Origin: Methylococcales bacterium
Lineage (GTDB): Bacteria; Pseudomonadota; Gammaproteobacteria; Methylococcales; Methylomonadaceae
DNA: 54,656 nt
Direction of reading: 5' to 3'
Assembly: GCA_030654015.1 (NCBI GenBank)
Contig: JAURYI010000080.1
Location: forward strand, 1-54,656
Shown: piece after piece, positions 43,992 through 52,497 of the stretch
Layout of the letters: each line of letters starts with the position of its first letter
How positions within the stretch are numbered: the first letter of the stretch is position 1
Notes under the pieces: model-generated
Told to the model about the DNA's origin: nothing
What the model saw: only the letters and a program-made list of their open reading frames with translations
Databases searched by the model: none
Program-made: the position numbers and the translations under genes

Positions 43992-44480
43992 ATGGCATCA
44001 TTACCTTCCTACACTATTCTTTGCGACAATTATTTAGATTACATTCATTATCCTAATCCGCAGATTGTGAAAGAGATGATTGGCGGCAACGTCAATGCGG
44101 TCTGGATTACCAATACTTGTGCGATTCGTATGAATCACGCACTCAACTATAGCGGTATTCTCGTGCCACAAAATTTTCATGGTTTGCAGACAATTAAAGG
44201 CGGTGATGGCAAGCGATATGGTTTCCGCGTTCGAGAGATGCGAGCGTGGTTGGCAGCCACATTAAATAAACCTGTGTTCGATATTAAAAAAACGGCGGGA
44301 ACTGTTTTCGATAAATCCACAATTGCCAACGTTAAAGGCATCATCGCTTTCGATATCGCTTTTGCCGACGCGACAGGACACTTGGATTTATGGGATGGTT
44401 TCAATATTACTTCCGAACATCACATGAGCCGAAATTATTATGATTCCGCCACTCGAATCACGGTATGGGAATCGAAGTAA
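43992..44480 (+). CDS. Tae4-type type VI secretion amidase effector
   Basis: The 162-residue NlpC/P60-fold protein matches Tae4: NTCAIRMNHALNYSGI carries the catalytic Cys43, and GHLDLWDG carries His130 and following Asp. Tae4 enzymes are gamma-D-glutamyl-mDAP DL-endopeptidases that cut peptidoglycan stems in rival cells after delivery by a type VI system. There is no signal peptide, as expected for a secreted T6SS cargo. A cognate Tai4 immunity gene normally lies next to it. None is seen on either side: 15 bases downstream is the convergent end of mtgA, and upstream are only repeats. No T6SS genes are in the window. Confidence 0.85.
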   Translation: MASLPSYTILCDNYLDYIHYPNPQIVKEMIGGNVNAVWITNTCAIRMNHALNYSGILVPQNFHGLQTIKGGDGKRYGFRVREMRAWLAATLNKPVFDIKKTAGTVFDKSTIANVKGIIAFDIAFADATGHLDLWDGFNITSEHHMSRNYYDSATRITVWESK

Positions 44481-44495
44481 ACGAGGCAGAAACTG

Positions 44496-45203
44496 CTAAC
44501 GCGCATAACTCACATTCTGCATTTGCCGCAATATCCAATTGCGCCGTTTCAGCACATAATTGGACGGCGCGGCAGCTTTTAAGAGGATGGGGTTAGGCAA
44601 GGTCGCGGCGAGGAGAGCGGCTTGTGAGCGATTGAGCTGTTTTGCATGAATACCGAAATAATGCTGACTGGCAGCTTCTATGCCGAAGATATGATCGCCG
44701 AATTCGGCGATATTCAGATACACTTCAATAATGCGTTGTTTACTCCAGAATATCTCTAATAATACCGTGAACCAGACTTCCAAACCTTTACGAATAAAAC
44801 TTTTGGACGGGGTTAAAAATAAATTTTTGGCGACTTGCTGGGAAATGGTACTCGCGCCTCTGAGCGGTTCACCGTCAATATAATCTTCTACCGATGACGC
44901 TATTTCGTGTAAATCAAAACCAAAATGCTGCATAAAGCGTTGATCTTCTGCTGCTATCACGGCGGTAAACGCATGAGGGGAAATATTTTTCGCGCTCACC
45001 CACGTCTGGTCTATCGACTTAAAGGACGGTAAATCCTTGATATGCTGATTTATCATGAACATGGAGGTCAGCGGCGGTATCCAGCGCAATAAAATACAGC
45101 TACCCACCGAGGAAATGAAATAGGTAAGTAATAGATAATACAATCCTGTGCGTACTATTGCACGCCATGAGGTCATTGCTGGTGGTGATTGTTTTTTTGC
45201 CAA
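44496..45203 (-). CDS. mtgA: Monofunctional peptidoglycan glycosyltransferase MtgA
   Basis: This 235-residue family 51 glycosyltransferase polymerises lipid II into glycan strands. An N-terminal membrane helix (about 15-37) anchors it in the inner membrane. The catalytic Glu is in AAEDQRFMQHFGFD (about 80-93), with GASTISQQVAKNLFL and EVYLNIAEFG following. Length matches E. coli MtgA (242). It converges with the Tae4-like gene and lies downstream of the ter operon with a 22-base gap, so it may receive read-through from it. Confidence 0.95.
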   Translation of the reverse strand: MAKKQSPPAMTSWRAIVRTGLYYLLLTYFISSVGSCILLRWIPPLTSMFMINQHIKDLPSFKSIDQTWVSAKNISPHAFTAVIAAEDQRFMQHFGFDLHEIASSVEDYIDGEPLRGASTISQQVAKNLFLTPSKSFIRKGLEVWFTVLLEIFWSKQRIIEVYLNIAEFGDHIFGIEAASQHYFGIHAKQLNRSQAALLAATLPNPILLKAAAPSNYVLKRRNWILRQMQNVSYAR

Positions 45204-45225
45204 GTGAGATGTTTTATTGAATAGA

Positions 45226-45993
45226 TTAAACTGCGGTATGCGCGGCTGCCAAGGTGTTAAATAACTGCGTATTTTTAGGAATCAGCGCGTAATCACACAG
45301 GGTAATAAATGCGGCATCGGTTCTGCTGTCACCTGCACCAAAGGTTAATAAATCGGGATGTTCACGTTTGTAATTCGCCAATAAGTAACTGACTGCATCT
45401 TGTTTATTAATGATTTTCGGCAATATAGCCAGATTATTACCGTTCAAATGCCAGTATAAACTGCCATCGACAATGCTGGGATGGGGTTTAATCACTTCGT
45501 CCAGCAGAATTTTCAGCGTGGCTTCGGTGCGGTCTTGGTGTTTGATATAGCCATACCATGTGACCGAAAAATCATTGACTAGACGTGGTTTAAAGCCTTG
45601 GTATTGTTGGGTATAACGTTCAACCTCCGCCCATAAAACGAAAAATTTTTCATGATACGCAGGTAAGGCTTGCATCATTCTGTCCATCCACACTGTATCA
45701 ATGTGCCGCTGTTTATCTAGGATAACTGCGCCGTGATTGATGACGATTTCTTCTTGAAACGGCAGTGTACACCGCTCGAAGGCATGAACATCTCGCGCGG
45801 TAACAGGAACAATTTTAAAACCTTGCGACAGCCAATCCCAAAGCCACTGTTGTTTATGGGTGGCAAAAGAATTGGGTGTGCCGTCGGGTAGGGTTGCCCG
45901 CATTTGTAATCTAGGATCGTCCGCGCCAAACTCGCATTTTCTTAAGGTTTGAAACAGCGTGTCATCAAGGTCTAAAAAAATGTAGCGTTGCAT
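45226..45993 (-). CDS. HAD-superfamily phosphatase of the ter biosynthetic module
   Basis: This 255-residue HAD hydrolase has the nucleophile motif DLDDTLFQT near the start, a middle VPVTARD (motif II Thr) and a C-terminal FGAGDSRTDAAF (motif IV). HADs of this kind accompany the TerD-linked ATP-grasp and phosphoribosyltransferase genes in Ter stress systems, where they are proposed to dephosphorylate a nucleoside-like product. I take the ATG at 45993 because the fold begins three residues later. An earlier ATG at 46017 is possible. It overlaps the end of the phosphoribosyltransferase gene by about 30 bases. Confidence 0.85.
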   Translation of the reverse strand: MQRYIFLDLDDTLFQTLRKCEFGADDPRLQMRATLPDGTPNSFATHKQQWLWDWLSQGFKIVPVTARDVHAFERCTLPFQEEIVINHGAVILDKQRHIDTVWMDRMMQALPAYHEKFFVLWAEVERYTQQYQGFKPRLVNDFSVTWYGYIKHQDRTEATLKILLDEVIKPHPSIVDGSLYWHLNGNNLAILPKIINKQDAVSYLLANYKREHPDLLTFGAGDSRTDAAFITLCDYALIPKNTQLFNTLAAAHTAV

Positions 45994-47146
45994 AAGCGGC
46001 GTTGGGTGTGAGTTCAAAGCGTGCGCTGAGTGCGTTCCAATCGTGGAGCAGTTTCAGCAAGGGCGCGTTTAACGGCGTTTCGTGACACAAAATAATTTCG
46101 CGGTAATCAGCGGGATTCATGTTGTAAATAAAATTATTGATACCGTCTTCATAATTGTCTTCAAATTGGCAAATCAAACCGATTTCGTTACCCAAATGAA
46201 TGGGGGAACGGGTGGTGCTTTGCACTTTAACTTTTAATCCTTGTGCGGCTAACTCACGCCCTAATAAATAAGCGGGCGCACTACATTCGCCAGTGCCTAA
46301 TACTAAAATCGGGCGGTTGTCCTGCTCGGTAGTTGTAAAATGCGGGTTTGGATTCGCTTGTAAATCAACAGGTTCAGTCAGCCCTAAACGCCCGTGCCAC
46401 GCTAACAAATGTTTTTTACAGGCGTTATTACTGGAGGCATTGACGCTAATCGCATCAATCGCGGCGTTATAACTGTCGGTAAAACTTAATAAGCCTTGGC
46501 GAAAACACACCCATTCAACCGCAACACCTGATTCATTTTCTAAATAAGCGCGATCATCGGGATGGGCAAAATTAACCAGACTGACAATAAACACTTTACG
46601 CAACGCAGGATTCACTTTTTGATAGGCTTGAATCAGCCGTAAAAATGTTCTGCCTGTACTGATTTCATCATCAATTAACACCAGCGTATCGGCAGTTAAA
46701 AATCGCTGTTTATAAGCGGGGTCAGTCGGATAATACAGAAAAAAGTCGGTGGCGTGGCTGTGCGCTTCTTCAAATTCCAAACGTTCGGTATCGGCGAGAT
46801 GATAGCGGGTGGTTTGCATGAATAAGGCATTCTGTAAACCTTCACGGTGGGCGGCTTCAAATACGCCATAACCCAAACCCGTCGCGGTTTCTGCCATGCC
46901 TATCCATAAGGAACTGTCACCCGCACCGCTGTTTAATACCAAACGCGCCAAGGCACGATAAGACCAGCTCATCATTTTTGGCGTGACAGGGTAGTGTTTC
47001 GCTAACACTTTGCTGACTAATAAAAACTTGCGTTTGCTACTGACTCGCGCGGCAAAACCTAATAAACGATTCAGCGGTACGCGTCCTGCTTGCAGTTCAA
47101 GTTGTAGCGTGCCTGTTTCTAATTGAACAGTGACGGACTTAGTCAT
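45965..47146 (-). CDS. Phosphoribosyltransferase with C-terminal TRSP-type domain (ter module)
   Basis: The 393-residue protein has a type I phosphoribosyltransferase domain with PRPP-binding loop VLIDDEISTGRTF (about 155-167), preceded by WIGMAETATGLGYGVFEA. A C-terminal domain (about 270-393, with LVLGTGECSAPAYLLGREL) is the kind found fused to PRTases in Ter operons (TRSP). In published comparative analyses this enzyme is proposed to help build a nucleoside-like metabolite. It overlaps the ATP-grasp gene by 8 bases. Confidence 0.87.
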   Translation of the reverse strand: MTKSVTVQLETGTLQLELQAGRVPLNRLLGFAARVSSKRKFLLVSKVLAKHYPVTPKMMSWSYRALARLVLNSGAGDSSLWIGMAETATGLGYGVFEAAHREGLQNALFMQTTRYHLADTERLEFEEAHSHATDFFLYYPTDPAYKQRFLTADTLVLIDDEISTGRTFLRLIQAYQKVNPALRKVFIVSLVNFAHPDDRAYLENESGVAVEWVCFRQGLLSFTDSYNAAIDAISVNASSNNACKKHLLAWHGRLGLTEPVDLQANPNPHFTTTEQDNRPILVLGTGECSAPAYLLGRELAAQGLKVKVQSTTRSPIHLGNEIGLICQFEDNYEDGINNFIYNMNPADYREIILCHETPLNAPLLKLLHDWNALSARFELTPNAAYATLHFFRP

Positions 47147-48155
47147 GCAGCACCACAGGCGTACCGATTTCAGTTACTCTGCGATTGTAATGAATAACCG
47201 CAGGTTCAACGGTTTCGCCTTTAAACGCTTGCAACGCCATCGCCGCTAAATTCGCACCTGCCAAACACGCCATACCGAAACCACCCGATGGACGCGGATT
47301 GATTTCTAACAAGCGCACACCATGTGCGCCTTCTTTAAATTGAATATTAAAGATGCCGTTTAATCGGTAATGGGCGGTTAAACGTTCGACCATGCCTTGA
47401 ATATCAGGGTGGTTGTCGATAGTTTGTCCGTGTCCTGCTAACAGCGATTTTTTACGCTGCACGGCGCACAGTAATTCACCGTGTCGCCCTGCACAATCGA
47501 CGCTCCATTCATGACCATTAAGGTGTTCCATGACGAGCAGTGTATCGAATTGTGGGGTGTTAAGCATTCCTTGGCGTAGTTCTTGTAGCGGTATTTGATA
47601 TTCTACGCCGCTCAATAATTGGCTGATGCTGTCGCGGTGGGTGTCTAAAATACGAAAGCCTAAACCGAACACGGACACAGCGGGTTTAACACACAATTTT
47701 TCATGCTTGACAGATAATTGTTCCAACGCACTGTCAAATTCATCCCGATGATTAACGGCGACAAAATCCATGACTTGGGCGACATCACTGGGCAATTCGG
47801 TGTAAAACCGCGCTTTGTCATGCAATAAAGTCAGTGTGTCATAGTCGGCAACGGATAGCACTTTTGTGCCGATTGCTTCAAATAGCGCGTGATGCTCACT
47901 TGCTAATGCCGCTTCTTTGCCGACCCAAAATACGTCGATGTTATGTTCACGGCAAAACTCCACACACCAATGAATATAGTCTTCGCCTGTTAAATCCACA
48001 GGTTCAAGAGCGTGTTCATCGGCGGCTAAAAAGGCGGAAGCGTTTTCGTGGGTGTGGGTACAAATCAAAGTCACTTCGCCAGCAGGAAAAGACTGGCGAA
48101 GATTTCTGAATACCGCACTGATGGTGGAAAATGTTTTGTTAAACCAGATTCTCAT
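47139..48155 (-). CDS. ATP-grasp enzyme of the ter biosynthetic module
   Basis: The 338-residue ATP-grasp ligase has an N-terminal Rossmann-like part (about 1-100, with HNIDVFWVGKEAALASEHHALFEAI), an ATP lid region (KLCVKPAVSVFGLGFRIL) and Mg-binding FNIQFKEGAHGVRLLEINPRPSGG near the end. Such enzymes couple an amino or carboxyl group to an acid using ATP. The start ATG at 48155 fits the N-terminal beta strand MRIWFNK. The open frame extends to 48284 but would overlap the terD gene. It lies 7 bases after the terD stop. Confidence 0.88.
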   Translation of the reverse strand: MRIWFNKTFSTISAVFRNLRQSFPAGEVTLICTHTHENASAFLAADEHALEPVDLTGEDYIHWCVEFCREHNIDVFWVGKEAALASEHHALFEAIGTKVLSVADYDTLTLLHDKARFYTELPSDVAQVMDFVAVNHRDEFDSALEQLSVKHEKLCVKPAVSVFGLGFRILDTHRDSISQLLSGVEYQIPLQELRQGMLNTPQFDTLLVMEHLNGHEWSVDCAGRHGELLCAVQRKKSLLAGHGQTIDNHPDIQGMVERLTAHYRLNGIFNIQFKEGAHGVRLLEINPRPSGGFGMACLAGANLAAMALQAFKGETVEPAVIHYNRRVTEIGTPVVLHD

Positions 48156-48162
48156 TATGACC

Positions 48163-48750
48163 TTATAAGTGGGTAATAATTTGCGGCAATAACGATTCAA
48201 TGGTACGACCAAAACCATTTTCACCGATGGCGTGCATTTTCCATTCATCGTTATGACGATAGAGTTTTGCCATAATTTGCGCACTGTGCGAACCTTTGCC
48301 GCTCAAGGTATAACGGGCGATTTCTTTATTATTGCTGCTATCAAGCATACGGCAATACGCGCTTTCGATGGTGTCAAATGTTTGCCCAGTAAACGAATTC
48401 ACGGTAAATATCAGGGCTTTAACATTGCTAGGTACGCGGCTTAAATCAACGATAATTTGCTCATCATCGCCCTCACCTTCACCCGTGAGATTGTCACCTG
48501 TGTGAACGATGCTGCCATCTTTACTTTTTAACTGTCTGAACCATACGGTATCAATAATTTTATTGGTGTCATCGAACATGACACAGGAAGCATCCAAGTC
48601 AACCGAGCCGCCGCTACTACCAAACAAACCGCCCAACATTCCGCCTTTTTTGGCTACATCCCAACCCAAGCCCATTGTGACTTTGGTTAATGTGCCGCCT
48701 GCTTCTTTGGACAAGGAAATTTTTTGTCCTTTTTCTAAATTAAGAGCCAT
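48163..48750 (-). CDS. terD: TerD-family stress protein (third copy, TerD-like)
   Basis: The 195-residue TerD domain protein begins MALNLEKGQKISLSKE. It has a family core GLGWDVA, a glycine/serine loop MLGGLFGSSGGS, VDLDASCVMFDD and GDDEQIIVDLSRVP. The acidic residues in DLDAS and GEGDDE make the paired calcium sites known in this fold. The Gly/Ser loop distinguishes it from the other two copies and matches E. coli-plasmid TerD. It should be cytoplasmic or peripheral to the membrane with TerC-like partners. No terC is in this operon. Confidence 0.92.
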   Translation of the reverse strand: MALNLEKGQKISLSKEAGGTLTKVTMGLGWDVAKKGGMLGGLFGSSGGSVDLDASCVMFDDTNKIIDTVWFRQLKSKDGSIVHTGDNLTGEGEGDDEQIIVDLSRVPSNVKALIFTVNSFTGQTFDTIESAYCRMLDSSNNKEIARYTLSGKGSHSAQIMAKLYRHNDEWKMHAIGENGFGRTIESLLPQIITHL

Positions 48751-48772
48751 AACTGTATTCCTATGTGTATGA

Positions 48773-50023
48773 TTAGATTATGTGTTTTTGTTTAGCCGCT
48801 TTCAGCCAGAGTGGAAATTCGTTTAATAAACGGTCATATAATTCTTGTTCACTGACGCTATTAAGATCATCCAAGGCGAAAAACCCGCAGTTATCGACAA
48901 CCCGACCTGCCATCGTGTCGAGTTGTTCTAATACGCCGTAATTCCGTCCGCCAATACCGACAAACTGCCAAAAAATCGGCAAGCACGCCGCACTTGTTAA
49001 TAAATCTTTTATTTCTTTATTGCGACTGACACCGCCATCACTGATAAAAATCACCAGCACGGGCAACAGTGTTTTTTGGTAAAGTTCAATGACTTGCTTA
49101 ATAACTTTAGGCTCATTATTAATGCTCATCATGCCCCAATTACGCCAGCCGCCTTCGGTGCTATCAATAAAATCAGCGTAATTATTCAGCGTAGCAGGTG
49201 GCAATGCGATGGTATTGCTGGAAAATGCCCATACGTCTAACGCCGCGTCATCATCAAAATGCACTGCTAACGGTAATAACCGATTAATGACTTCTTGCAC
49301 TTTGCCTGTTCGGTATTGGTTCATCATAGAACCAGAAGCATCCAGCACTAAACCGACTCGTGCGACCGTTTCTTGTAGCTGATATTTTTCTAATGAAACG
49401 GTGGCTTTTTTAGCCAGATCAATCAGTTTAGGCGCGGAGGCTAATTTTTTTTCTAGTGATAGTTTAGTGGTAACGGGAGCAGTTACGTCTTCGGCAACTT
49501 CACCGCCAAAATGCTGTACCAACGCCGCCATACCGCCATTAAATCCTTGCCCGACCGCTGAAAATCGCCATGTCCCGTCTTTGCGGTAAAGTTCACCGAG
49601 CATCACGGCTTTTTCATCTTGAAAATCAGCACCTGAAAAAGCAAACCGCGCCACTTCTTGCCCAGCAAGCAAAAAACGTAAATGACCGTTTTGTATTTGC
49701 CGCATGGATGTTGCGCCATCAATGGCGGCGGTAAATACCAGTTTGTCTATCTTGGTGGGAAGTTTGGCTAATTGGCAGGCAAAGCCCAGTGTGTCACCCG
49801 CAGGTGTTGATAATTCAATCGCACCGCACGGGGTTTTGGGTTGATTGAAAAAAGTCATGTAGGCATCGTCAGACAGTTTTTGCTGACTGTCTAAACCGAA
49901 GCAGGCGAAATCAACGACATCTTTGTTACCCGAAACACACAAGCCGATTTGAAAACAATCGGCTTGTGGCTGGTTCTGGAACAAGGAAGTCAACGCAACA
50001 CGCTGTCCCTTGAGGATGTTCAT
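48773..50023 (-). CDS. TerF-like protein: TerD domain fused to a VWA domain
   Basis: This 416-residue protein has an N-terminal TerD domain (about 1-190) and a C-terminal von Willebrand A domain (about 210-410). The metal-ion adhesion site is intact: LVLDASGSMMNQY (DxSxS). The TerD part is more divergent (VDFACFGLDSQQKLSDD) and its calcium residues are less complete than in the other copies. TerF-type proteins are thought to link TerD-family proteins into a metal-dependent complex. It sits between two TerD genes with gaps of 11 and 22 bases. Confidence 0.9.
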   Translation of the reverse strand: MNILKGQRVALTSLFQNQPQADCFQIGLCVSGNKDVVDFACFGLDSQQKLSDDAYMTFFNQPKTPCGAIELSTPAGDTLGFACQLAKLPTKIDKLVFTAAIDGATSMRQIQNGHLRFLLAGQEVARFAFSGADFQDEKAVMLGELYRKDGTWRFSAVGQGFNGGMAALVQHFGGEVAEDVTAPVTTKLSLEKKLASAPKLIDLAKKATVSLEKYQLQETVARVGLVLDASGSMMNQYRTGKVQEVINRLLPLAVHFDDDAALDVWAFSSNTIALPPATLNNYADFIDSTEGGWRNWGMMSINNEPKVIKQVIELYQKTLLPVLVIFISDGGVSRNKEIKDLLTSAACLPIFWQFVGIGGRNYGVLEQLDTMAGRVVDNCGFFALDDLNSVSEQELYDRLLNEFPLWLKAAKQKHII

Positions 50024-50034
50024 CAGTGTGTTAC

Positions 50035-50610
50035 TTAAACACTCACACCAAACGACGTTGCCAGCGGTGCTAGACCACCAGCAAAACCTTGACCGACGGC
50101 TTTGAATTTCCAGTCAGTGCCGACGCGATAAATTTCACCGAAAACCATTGCGGTTTCAGTAGATGCGTCTTCGCTCAAGTCATAACGAGCAATTTCCGCG
50201 CCGCCATCTTCGTTCACAATGCGAATATAAGCGTGTGACACTTGACCGAAATTTTGTCTGCGTGCGTCGGCATCGTGAATAGTGACAGCAAACACAATTT
50301 TGTCTAACTCGGCAGGGATAGTCGATAAGGTGACTTTAACCGCTTCGTCATCGCCTTCGCCCACACCTGTTTTATTGTCGCCTGTGTGTTCCACTGAACC
50401 ACACGCTGATTTTGGTTGGTTGTAAAAAATAAAATCGCTGTCGGAACGCACTTTGCCATCCATTTTGACTAAAAATGCACTGGCATCTAGGTCAAACGCC
50501 GCGCCGTCTGTGGCTCTGGCATCCCAACCTAAACCAACGATAATTTTATTGAGTCCAGGGGCTTCTTTGCTTAAGTTTACGTTGCCGCCTTTACTGAGTG
50601 ATATAGCCAT
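50035..50610 (-). CDS. TerD-family stress protein (second copy)
   Basis: The 191-residue TerD domain protein has [50 protein letters not shown] and [17 protein letters not shown]. All the acidic calcium-site residues are present. It is very similar to the copy 28 bases upstream, an evident tandem duplication. The TerE/TerD/TerX type cannot be told apart from sequence alone. Confidence 0.93.
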   Translation of the reverse strand: MAISLSKGGNVNLSKEAPGLNKIIVGLGWDARATDGAAFDLDASAFLVKMDGKVRSDSDFIFYNQPKSACGSVEHTGDNKTGVGEGDDEAVKVTLSTIPAELDKIVFAVTIHDADARRQNFGQVSHAYIRIVNEDGGAEIARYDLSEDASTETAMVFGEIYRVGTDWKFKAVGQGFAGGLAPLATSFGVSV

Positions 50611-50638
50611 AATAATCTCCTGATAAATGTTGATTGAA

Positions 50639-51214
50639 TTAGATATTAATACCGTATTGTCGTGCTAAAGCGGCGAGACCACCTGAGTAGCCCTGCCCCA
50701 CGGCTTTGAATTTCCATTCACCGCCATGTTTGTAAATTTCACCAAACACCATTGCCGTTTCGATAGAGGCATCTTCACTCAAATCGAAACGCGCCACTTC
50801 ATTGCCGCTGTCTTTATTCACCACGCGGATAAACGCATTGGATACTTGTCCGAAGTTTTGCTTGCGACTTTCAGCATCGTGAATAGTGACGGTAAACACG
50901 ACACGCTGAATATCGGCGGGGACTTTATCCAGTATCACGATGAGTGACTCGTCATCACCATCACCCGCACCTGTGCGGTTATCGCCCGTGTGTTCCACTG
51001 AGCCGCACGTTGATTTGGTTTGATTATAAAAAATAAAATCACTGTCGGAACGCACTTTGCCGTCTTCTTTGACCATAAACGCACTGGCATCAAGGTCAAA
51101 ATCCGCGCCGTCGGTCGGCCTTGCATCCCAACCTAAACCAATGATTATATTTTTTAGCGTAGGATCAGTTTTAGTTAAACTGAGGTTGCCACCTTTGTTT
51201 AATGAAATACCCAT
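50639..51214 (-). CDS. TerD-family stress protein (first copy, operon head)
   Basis: The 191-residue TerD domain protein begins [16 protein letters not shown]. It has [40 protein letters not shown] and [17 protein letters not shown]. The calcium-binding acidic residues are complete. It is the first gene of the seven-gene ter operon. GGAGA lies 9 bases before the ATG. The 165-base gap upstream (51215-51379) should hold the operon promoter, but no clear -35/-10 pair was found. Confidence 0.93.
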   Translation of the reverse strand: MGISLNKGGNLSLTKTDPTLKNIIIGLGWDARPTDGADFDLDASAFMVKEDGKVRSDSDFIFYNQTKSTCGSVEHTGDNRTGAGDGDDESLIVILDKVPADIQRVVFTVTIHDAESRKQNFGQVSNAFIRVVNKDSGNEVARFDLSEDASIETAMVFGEIYKHGGEWKFKAVGQGYSGGLAALARQYGINI

Positions 51215-51379
51215 AAATCAAATCTCCGTTAATACGGTTTACGTTAAGCTGACTCTTGGCTAAGAGACAGCGGATGAGGTGAGAACTACGCCACTTGGCA
51301 TAATAAAGGCTGGTCGATATAGTAGCAGTTAAGCTAATGCTTGCCTAGCCATGCACCGTTTATGGGCAGCAACAAAAAT

Positions 51380-52180
51380 TTAAGCCCACACTTCCTGTAG
51401 TGCCTGTTGAAATAGCTGATTCAGTGCGTTCATATCGGTCTCTGGTTTTTGCCGCGCTGCTCCCGTTTGCTCGAAACGGTGTAATTCTGCGTCGATAAAA
51501 TCACTTAATACAGGAATGCGTTTTCCTATATGCAACTCGCCACCGCTACGTTTTTCTGTCAGTAAATAAGCAATCGCTTCATGCAATGCAGGTGATAAAT
51601 CGGTATTCTGTACCAACGGGTCAAACTCGGTCGGCACTGCACCTAAACCACGCTCCAGCCAACGACACGCCAAGATAGGACGCAACACATAAAAATATTT
51701 TTTCAGCCACACTTCTTCGCCTTGTAAATAAGTACGATAGTTTTTTCGTGCCATGTGCAGATAATGATACAAACACGCCGAGGGTGAATAATGCGTGGCT
51801 AATAATTGGCGCATTTGTTCTGCCACCGTGGTGGTCTCCTGATAAATAATCGGCGACTGCAACCATTCCAACAACGGCGGATTCGATTTACTGAACAGTT
51901 TAAGAGCTTTGCGCAATTCCCAGCCGTTAATGTCCCACACGTCATCAATCGGCGTTTCAATCACATCCCGTCTATCTTCTAAATCAACGGTTAAATACCA
52001 ATCGGCGGGATGAATATAAATAAAACGCACGTCATAATCGCTGTCATCGGAGGCAAAGCCCCACGCCCGACTGCCTGATTCACAGGCGAACAGAATTCTT
52101 ACACCGAAGTCGGTTTCTATCGCGCTTAATCTGCGTTCAATTTCTGCGCGTATCGGTTTGGCTATGCTGTCATTGCTCAT
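51380..52180 (-). CDS. YcgL-type nucleotidyltransferase
   Basis: The 266-residue DNA polymerase beta-superfamily nucleotidyltransferase has the active-site motif CESGSRAWGFASDDSDYDVRFIY (about 32-54: GS...DxD), then helical regions with YHYLHMARKNYRTYL and FYVLRPILACRWL typical of the PF10127 group. The substrate is unknown. Some members are toxin-like or act on tRNA or proteins. The start at 52180 lies 1 base after the rnfH stop. The frame extends upstream through rnfH but homology begins here. Its stop is 165 bases before the ter operon. Confidence 0.87.
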   Translation of the reverse strand: MSNDSIAKPIRAEIERRLSAIETDFGVRILFACESGSRAWGFASDDSDYDVRFIYIHPADWYLTVDLEDRRDVIETPIDDVWDINGWELRKALKLFSKSNPPLLEWLQSPIIYQETTTVAEQMRQLLATHYSPSACLYHYLHMARKNYRTYLQGEEVWLKKYFYVLRPILACRWLERGLGAVPTEFDPLVQNTDLSPALHEAIAYLLTEKRSGGELHIGKRIPVLSDFIDAELHRFEQTGAARQKPETDMNALNQLFQQALQEVWA

Positions 52181-52181
52181 A

Positions 52182-52475
52182 TTATTTTTTAGCCCGTTGT
52201 CGTCTGGCTTCTTTCGGATCATTATGTAACGGGCGATAGATTTCCACTCTATCACCTGTTTTAAGTAGCTGATGCAACTCACAGGCTTTGCCAAAAATAC
52301 CCACAGCAGACAACTCAATCTCAGGGAATCGGGTTAATAAGCCAGAGGCGTTAATGGCTGTTTCAACAGTGCTGTTTTCAGGCAATTCAAGCGCGACAAT
52401 TACCTGTTGTTCATCTGTCGCATAAGCCACTTCAATAGTACATGACTGCCAGTCCTCTAAAGGACTGGCAGTCAT
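52182..52475 (-). CDS. rnfH: RnfH family ubiquitin-like protein with a palindrome-encoded N-terminus
   Basis: This 97-residue protein has a UPF0125/RnfH beta-grasp core starting at TIEVAYATDEQQVIVALELPE and ending in RVEIYRPLHNDPKEARRQRAKK. The first ten or so residues, MTASPLEDWQS, are encoded entirely by the 34-bp palindrome copy at 52442-52475, so the repeat supplies the present start codon. GGAG lies 11 bases before this ATG, a long spacing. An ATG directly after that GGAG opens MRV and then meets TAA at the repeat edge and may be the original start. RnfH pairs with RatA in gammaproteobacteria. Confidence 0.85.
   Translation of the reverse strand: MTASPLEDWQSCTIEVAYATDEQQVIVALELPENSTVETAINASGLLTRFPEIELSAVGIFGKACELHQLLKTGDRVEIYRPLHNDPKEARRQRAKK
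52442..52475. repeat. 34-bp palindrome (dispersed repeat, copy 2)
   Basis: This is the same sequence as 6521-6554 except for one base (CTCTAA in place of CTTTAA on the plus strand), which makes a single mismatch in the hairpin. It lies at the ratA-rnfH junction and forms the first codons of rnfH. Confidence 0.92.
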
Positions 52476-52497
52476 TAAACACGCATCTCCAATTAAC

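Noticed and set aside
45226-51214. Calling the operon a tellurite-resistance determinant
   Set aside because: terC and terB are absent and TerD proteins have wider stress roles. Resistance cannot be read from this gene set.
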